Shown: piece by piece, positions 5,492 to 8,646 of the stretch
Position numbering within the stretch: position 1 is the first letter of the stretch
Layout: the number at the start of each line of letters is the position of its first letter
DNA from: an uncultured Polyangiaceae bacterium
GTDB lineage: Bacteria > Myxococcota_A > Polyangia > Polyangiales > Houyiibacteriaceae
Reading direction: 5' to 3'
Length of the DNA: 8,646 bases
Assembly: GCA_947259605.1 (NCBI GenBank)
Contig: CAMYMX010000109.1
Span: 1-8,646 of the forward strand
The notes under the pieces: generated by a model
Told to the model about the DNA's origin: nothing
The model's input: the letters and a program-made list of their open reading frames with translations, nothing else
Database searches by the model: none
Program-made: the position numbers and the translations under genes

Positions 5492-6634
5492 GTGTTCGAA
5501 AGAGTACTGATCCTCCGCCGTGGAGAAGCCGCGACGCGCGTCGCTCGAACGTGTCGTCGATTGGGCGTCGAATCGATCGTCGTCGCTCCGAAGGACGAAC
5601 AAGCCAGCCGGCACATCGAGGCGGCGGATCGGAGCATCGAGGTCGACTTCGACGAGGCTCGCGGCATTCCAACGGAACAGCTGCCTGCGATCCTCGAGCA
5701 GGCGGGCGCCGACGCGGCCCACCTCGGCTATCAAGGCCAGCCCGAGATGTTCGAGCTCGCGAGCGCCGCCGAAAAGGCCGATGTGGCGGTCGTCGGCACC
5801 GACCTCGACGTTCTCGGTGCCCTCGCCGACCAGGCGACCATCCAAGCGGCCGCCGAGAGGGCACAGGTTCGTACGCTCCACGACCGCGAGGACTCGTCAC
5901 GGCCTCGCGAAGTCGGCGTCATGGTTGCCGCCGACTCTCACGGAGCCACCATCGCGATCGTCGAATACGACCGCAGCCTCGCGGCCTCCGAGCAGACGCT
6001 GATCCACGAAACCCCTTCACCCGACCTGCTCTTTCGGATGGACGGTGAGGCGTTCCGAATGTCCCTCTTCGAGAGCGCTCGGCGCCTTGCGGCCGAGCTC
6101 CGCTATGCAGGGCTCTTGGAGGTTCGGTTTCAGATTGATCCGTCAGGCCTGTCTTGGGTGTCTGACGTGACGATCGGCCTACCCAGACACCACACACTCA
6201 TCGAAATGGTGACTGGGGTCGACCTGGTCGCGCTGCAGCTTCGAATCGCCTCGGGTGAGCCCATCCCCGAAGAGCTCGAAACGCTGACGCCCCGCGGCCA
6301 CGCACTCGACGCGTCGATCTTGGCCCTCGATCAAGAAGACGCGGTCGTCTCGCTGTACGCCGTGTCGCCGGCGCCCCAAGGCCGGGTTCGCGCAACCTCG
6401 TCCGCGACGGTGGGGCTGCCTCTACCTGCAGACGACCGTCCGCTAATCGCGAAGCTCAGCACCCACGAGCCAGTTCGCCACGGCGCGCTTCTCTCGATGG
6501 ACCGCATGCTGGCCGAATTACGCGTCGAGCCGTTCGCCACGAACGTCGATGCACTGCGGCGAGTCCTCGGCGACTACGCGTTCCGAGCTGGGCAGTATGA
6601 CACCGAATCCGCCTTGCGCTTCGCCGCTGGCTGA
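5492..6634 (+). CDS. Degenerate biotin-carboxylase-like protein (probable pseudoenzyme)
   Basis: Encodes 380 residues against roughly 450 for AccC. The GTG start at 5492 aligns with the AccC start: 'FERVLILRRGEAATRVART' mirrors the 'IANRGEIALRI' start of biotin carboxylases. Further matches are 'GADAAHLGYQGQPEMFE' (AccC has GYGFLSEN), 'TLIEMVTGVDLVALQLRIASGEPI', 'RGHALDASILALD' and 'ATNVDALRRVLGDYAFRAGQYDT'. What is missing is decisive. The whole central ATP-grasp lid, including the Gly-rich loop and its ATP-binding Lys, is absent between about residues 125 and 140. By hand alignment to E. coli AccC, Lys116 is Gln, the Lys238 site is Thr, and the Glu288/Asn290/Arg292/Glu296 cluster reads Asp/Thr/Gly/His. 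Glu276 and probably Arg338 remain. It should not carboxylate biotin. The reading frame is intact with gene-like composition, so it is probably a maintained protein that binds a carboxylase or carrier partner, or is regulatory. A recent in-frame deletion is less likely given the scattered substitutions. Confidence 0.82.
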   Translation: MFERVLILRRGEAATRVARTCRRLGVESIVVAPKDEQASRHIEAADRSIEVDFDEARGIPTEQLPAILEQAGADAAHLGYQGQPEMFELASAAEKADVAVVGTDLDVLGALADQATIQAAAERAQVRTLHDREDSSRPREVGVMVAADSHGATIAIVEYDRSLAASEQTLIHETPSPDLLFRMDGEAFRMSLFESARRLAAELRYAGLLEVRFQIDPSGLSWVSDVTIGLPRHHTLIEMVTGVDLVALQLRIASGEPIPEELETLTPRGHALDASILALDQEDAVVSLYAVSPAPQGRVRATSSATVGLPLPADDRPLIAKLSTHEPVRHGALLSMDRMLAELRVEPFATNVDALRRVLGDYAFRAGQYDTESALRFAAG

Positions 6635-6650
6635 CGTCCCAATCGGCAAC

Positions 6651-6664
6651 CGGCCCTCAGGCCG
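6651..6664. terminator. Short hairpin across the eno stop codon
   Basis: On the minus strand CGGCC-TGAG-GGCCG forms a 5-bp GC stem. The eno stop codon TGA (6659-6657) lies in the loop. It sits in the 22-bp gap between the convergent stops of the biotin-carboxylase-like gene and eno. No T-run follows, so as an intrinsic terminator it would be weak. Its core resembles the strong terminator at 4219-4243, which also holds a TGA stop in the loop. Confidence 0.35.
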
Positions 6665-7934
6665 CGAACGTCGACTTGCGAGCGTACACCGCCGCGTCGC
6701 CCAGTTGCTCCTCGATTCGCAGCAGCTGGTTGTACTTCGCAATGCGCTCAGAGCGCGAGGCGGAACCGGTCTTGATCTGGCCCGCATTGGTTGCGACGGC
6801 CAGGTCGGCGATGAAGGTGTCGGCTGTCTCTCCGCTCCTGTGGGAGATGATCGATGCGTAGCCGTTCAGAGCACCAAGGCGAATCGTATCGAGGGTCTCG
6901 GTGACGGAGCCGATCTGGTTGACCTTGATCAGGATCGCGTTGGCCACCCCCTGATCGATCCCCATCTGGAGGCGCTCGGTGTTCGTGACGAATAGATCGT
7001 CTCCGACCAGCTGAACCTGCGCGCCCTGGACTTCGGTCTGAACCTTCCAACCGCTCCAGTCGTTCTCGTCCATTCCATCTTCGATGCTGACGATCGGATA
7101 CTTCGAACAATACTCCGCGTAGATCTTGACGAGCTCTGCCGCATCTACGGGCTTCTTATCGAAGGTGTAGACGTTCTTCTTCTTGTCGTAGAATTCGCTC
7201 GCTGCGCAGTCGAGGGCGATGGAGATTTCTTGGCCCGGTCGGTACCCCGCGGCTTCAATCGCTCGCGCGACGAACGACAGCGCCTCTTCATTGGTCGAGA
7301 GGTGCGGGGCAAATCCACCTTCGTCGCCTACTCCGGTGGCGTGTCCGGCCTCTTTCAAGAGCTTCTTGAGATTGTGGAAGGTTTCGGCGCCGGCGCGAAG
7401 CGCCTCCGAAAACGAATCGAATCCATGCGGCACGACCATGAACTCTTGAATCTCGAGGCCGCTGTCGGCATGTGCGCCACCATTGATGATGTTCATCAGT
7501 GGGGTCGGCAGAACCTGCCCCTGTACTCCTCCGAGATAGCGCCAGAGGGGAAGCCCCACCTCTTCGGCCGCGGCGCGCGCAACGGCCATCGAAACGCCCA
7601 GGATCGCGTTGGCTCCGAGCTTCGCCTTAGAGGGGGTGCCATCGTGATCGAGCATGAGCTGATCGACCTCGGCTTGGTCGAGCGCCTCGGCGCCGATCAC
7701 CTGCGGCGCGATCTCATTCACAACGTTCTCGACGGCCTTCAAGACTCCCTTACCCATGTACCGGCTCTTGTCTCCATCGCGAAGCTCGAGCGCCTCGTGC
7801 TCGCCGGTCGATGCCCCCGACGGGACGGCGGCTCGGCCAGTCGCGCCGCCCATCAATTCCACGTCGACCTCGACGGTGGGATTTCCCCGGGAGTCCAGAA
7901 TCTCTCTTGCGCCTACGGCGATGATCTCGGTCAT
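6657..7934 (-). CDS. eno: Enolase (phosphopyruvate hydratase)
   Basis: Encodes 425 residues, a full-length bacterial enolase that interconverts 2-phosphoglycerate and phosphoenolpyruvate in glycolysis and gluconeogenesis; in many bacteria it is also a degradosome or surface component. The whole family pattern is present: the substrate-loop Ser40 in 'VPSGASTGEHEALELRD', 'NGGAHADSGLEIQEFMVVP', the general acid/base Glu205 in 'GVGDEGGFAP', the Mg ligands Asp242, Glu285 and Asp312, and the catalytic Lys337 in the signature 'LIKVNQIGSVTETLDT', then 'SHRSGET'. Nothing essential is missing. The ATG at 7934 is fixed by GAGGTG at 7945-7940, 5 nt upstream. It is divergent from lgt with 72 bp between starts, and convergent with the biotin-carboxylase-like gene. 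A weak promoter (TTGCAT, 17 nt, TAAGTC at 7957-7952) could drive it, but I give this little weight. Confidence 0.98.
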   Translation of the reverse strand: MTEIIAVGAREILDSRGNPTVEVDVELMGGATGRAAVPSGASTGEHEALELRDGDKSRYMGKGVLKAVENVVNEIAPQVIGAEALDQAEVDQLMLDHDGTPSKAKLGANAILGVSMAVARAAAEEVGLPLWRYLGGVQGQVLPTPLMNIINGGAHADSGLEIQEFMVVPHGFDSFSEALRAGAETFHNLKKLLKEAGHATGVGDEGGFAPHLSTNEEALSFVARAIEAAGYRPGQEISIALDCAASEFYDKKKNVYTFDKKPVDAAELVKIYAEYCSKYPIVSIEDGMDENDWSGWKVQTEVQGAQVQLVGDDLFVTNTERLQMGIDQGVANAILIKVNQIGSVTETLDTIRLGALNGYASIISHRSGETADTFIADLAVATNAGQIKTGSASRSERIAKYNQLLRIEEQLGDAAVYARKSTFAA

Positions 7935-7989
7935 GAATTCACCTCGCGCTCGACTTAGCGGCTGATTAGGGGCGATGCAAGGATGTGGG

Positions 7990-7999
7990 TGCTAGGCTC
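7990..7999 (+). promoter_or_regulatory. Extended -10-like motif directly before lgt
   Basis: TGCTAGGCTC matches the motif before the biotin-carboxylase-like gene (5477-5486) at 9 of 10 positions. The hexamer TAGGCT ends 8 nt before the ATG at 8007. A leaderless lgt transcript would follow, which fits the missing Shine-Dalgarno and argues for the 8007 start over the in-frame ATG at 7983. Confidence 0.4.
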
Positions 8000-8006
8000 G
8001 GCCGCC

Positions 8007-8646
8007 ATGCACGCCCTGCTGTTCATTCCTTGGTTTCGACTCGAGTCTTGGGACATTCCGCTGCCGTTCTCCGTTCCGGTTTTGGGAGACACCCTGTCGA
8101 TTCAGCCGTTCGGCGTTCTCGTCGCCACAGGAGTGCTCCTTGGCGCCTGGGTCGCCGGCCGCTTCGCGCGGCGCAACGGGCTGGACACCGTGGCCACCGG
8201 CGACCTCGTGACCTATGCGGTCGTGACCGGGTTCATCCTCGGGTACTTTCTAAACGGCCTGTTCTACGAACGAGAGACTTTCATGGAGGTCCTACGCCAT
8301 CCCTCTCTGCTCTTCTCCACCTGGCTTGGGCTCTCTTCGTACGGCGGTTTTTTTGGGGGCATCCTCGGCTGCTTCATTTGGAAGTACCGCAAGAAGATGG
8401 ACCTGCTCCCCTATGCCAACGCAGTCTGCTTTGGCTTGCCTGTTGGTTGGTTGTTCGGGCGCATGGGTTGCTTCGTCGTCCACGATCATCCGGGGAAGGT
8501 CACCGAGTTCGCGCTGGCCGTCTCGGACTACCGGTTTGGCGCGCCGCCCTATCAGCCGCGTCACGACCTGGGCCTGTACGAGGTGTTCTTCTCGTTGTTG
8601 ATCATCGGGCTGTTCGTCTGGCTCGAACGTAGAAAGCGTCGCGCGT
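8007..8646 (+). CDS. lgt: Prolipoprotein diacylglyceryl transferase (Lgt), 5' part, motif-divergent
   Basis: The first 213 codons; the gene runs off the right edge. Lgt is a multi-pass inner-membrane enzyme that transfers diacylglycerol from phosphatidylglycerol to the lipobox Cys of prelipoproteins. Support: several membrane helices, 'LSIQPFGVLVATGVLLG' near the start, 'GLSSYGGFFGGILG' (residues 108-121) as in the conserved SYGG region, and 'FGRMGCFVVHDHPG' (150-163) at the site of the Lgt signature, with the essential Arg kept (Arg152). Oddities: the signature's usual 'NFINxE' reads 'CFVVHD', and the usual 'HPxQLYE' reads 'HDLGLYE'. I believe this variant is typical of deltaproteobacterial Lgt-like proteins, but that is from memory. 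The start at 8007 is preferred; an in-frame ATG at 7983 would add 8 residues and place the promoter-like motif inside the gene. The lipoproteins encoded in this window are plausible substrates. Confidence 0.88.
   Translation, partial: MHALLFIPWFRLESWDIPLPFSVPVLGDTLSIQPFGVLVATGVLLGAWVAGRFARRNGLDTVATGDLVTYAVVTGFILGYFLNGLFYERETFMEVLRHPSLLFSTWLGLSSYGGFFGGILGCFIWKYRKKMDLLPYANAVCFGLPVGWLFGRMGCFVVHDHPGKVTEFALAVSDYRFGAPPYQPRHDLGLYEVFFSLLIIGLFVWLERRKRRA

Noticed and set aside
5441..5881. Minus-strand open frame opposite the start of the biotin-carboxylase-like gene
   Set aside because: It is antisense to a well-supported homologous frame with no motif of its own.
5409..5900. N-terminal extension of ybeY by about 164 residues
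   Set aside because: It overlaps the biotin-carboxylase-like gene on the other strand and reads as low-complexity Arg/Pro/Ser sequence; YbeY is normally about 150 residues.
5492..6634. The biotin-carboxylase-like gene as an active AccC split by a frameshift
   Set aside because: Both flanking domains are in one continuous frame and no other frame nearby carries the missing Gly-rich loop, so the loss is a true in-frame absence.
7230..7958. Plus-strand open frame of 242 codons opposite eno
   Set aside because: It is a shadow of the highly conserved enolase gene; no ribosome binding site or motif supports it.
1..8646. CRISPR array, insertion sequence, phage or defence island
   Set aside because: No regularly spaced repeats, transposase, integrase or nuclease/toxin genes were seen; the genes are mostly housekeeping and envelope functions.

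Overview
The window looks like chromosomal DNA from a GC-rich Gram-negative bacterium, most likely a Myxococcota-type (former deltaproteobacterial) organism. That is an inference. It rests on the GC-rich codon use, a TatT-type TRAP transporter lipoprotein next to DctP, an outer-membrane-type lipoprotein L,D-transpeptidase, an Asp/Ala-rich low-complexity linker, and an Lgt with 'GCF..HDHPG' and 'HDLGLYE' motifs. No phage, transposon, CRISPR or tRNA/rRNA signal was seen. Coding regions fill almost everything; the only long gap is 4581-4964.

Layout. (1) 1-1415, plus strand: the 3' end of a TatT gene and a complete dctP, a periplasmic solute-capture pair. The membrane subunits DctQ/DctM are not in view. 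(2) 1503-2924, minus strand: a lipoprotein L,D-transpeptidase, convergent with dctP. (3) 2955-4232, plus strand, divergent from it across only 30 bp: a protein of unknown function with a TonB/TolA-like membrane helix, a DA-rich linker and a novel C-terminal domain. It ends inside a strong bidirectional terminator. (4) 4266-4580, minus strand: an HU-family DNA-binding protein with a strong ribosome binding site and a foldable 5' leader. (5) 4965-5408, minus strand: the rRNA-maturation endonuclease ybeY. (6) 5492-6634, plus strand, divergent from ybeY: a biotin-carboxylase-like protein that has lost the ATP-grasp lid and most catalytic residues, so a probable pseudoenzyme. (7) 6657-7934, minus strand: enolase, convergent with it. 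(8) 8007 to the window end, plus strand, divergent from eno: prolipoprotein diacylglyceryl transferase (lgt), cut off by the window edge.

Most genes are single transcription units in alternating orientation, so this is not one operon. Several products share the cell envelope: Lgt would lipidate proteins such as the L,D-transpeptidase and TatT, and the TonB-like protein shares a divergent intergenic region with the transpeptidase. Two translation styles are visible. dctP, HU and eno have good Shine-Dalgarno sites. The biotin-carboxylase-like gene and lgt have none, but share a TGCTA(T/G)GCTC promoter-like motif 6-8 nt before the start codon, suggesting leaderless transcripts.

The best candidate for something undescribed is the biotin carboxylase pseudoenzyme. 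The next are the TonB-helix protein, the motif-divergent Lgt and the shared leaderless-promoter motif. No multi-gene novel defence or mobile system was found.
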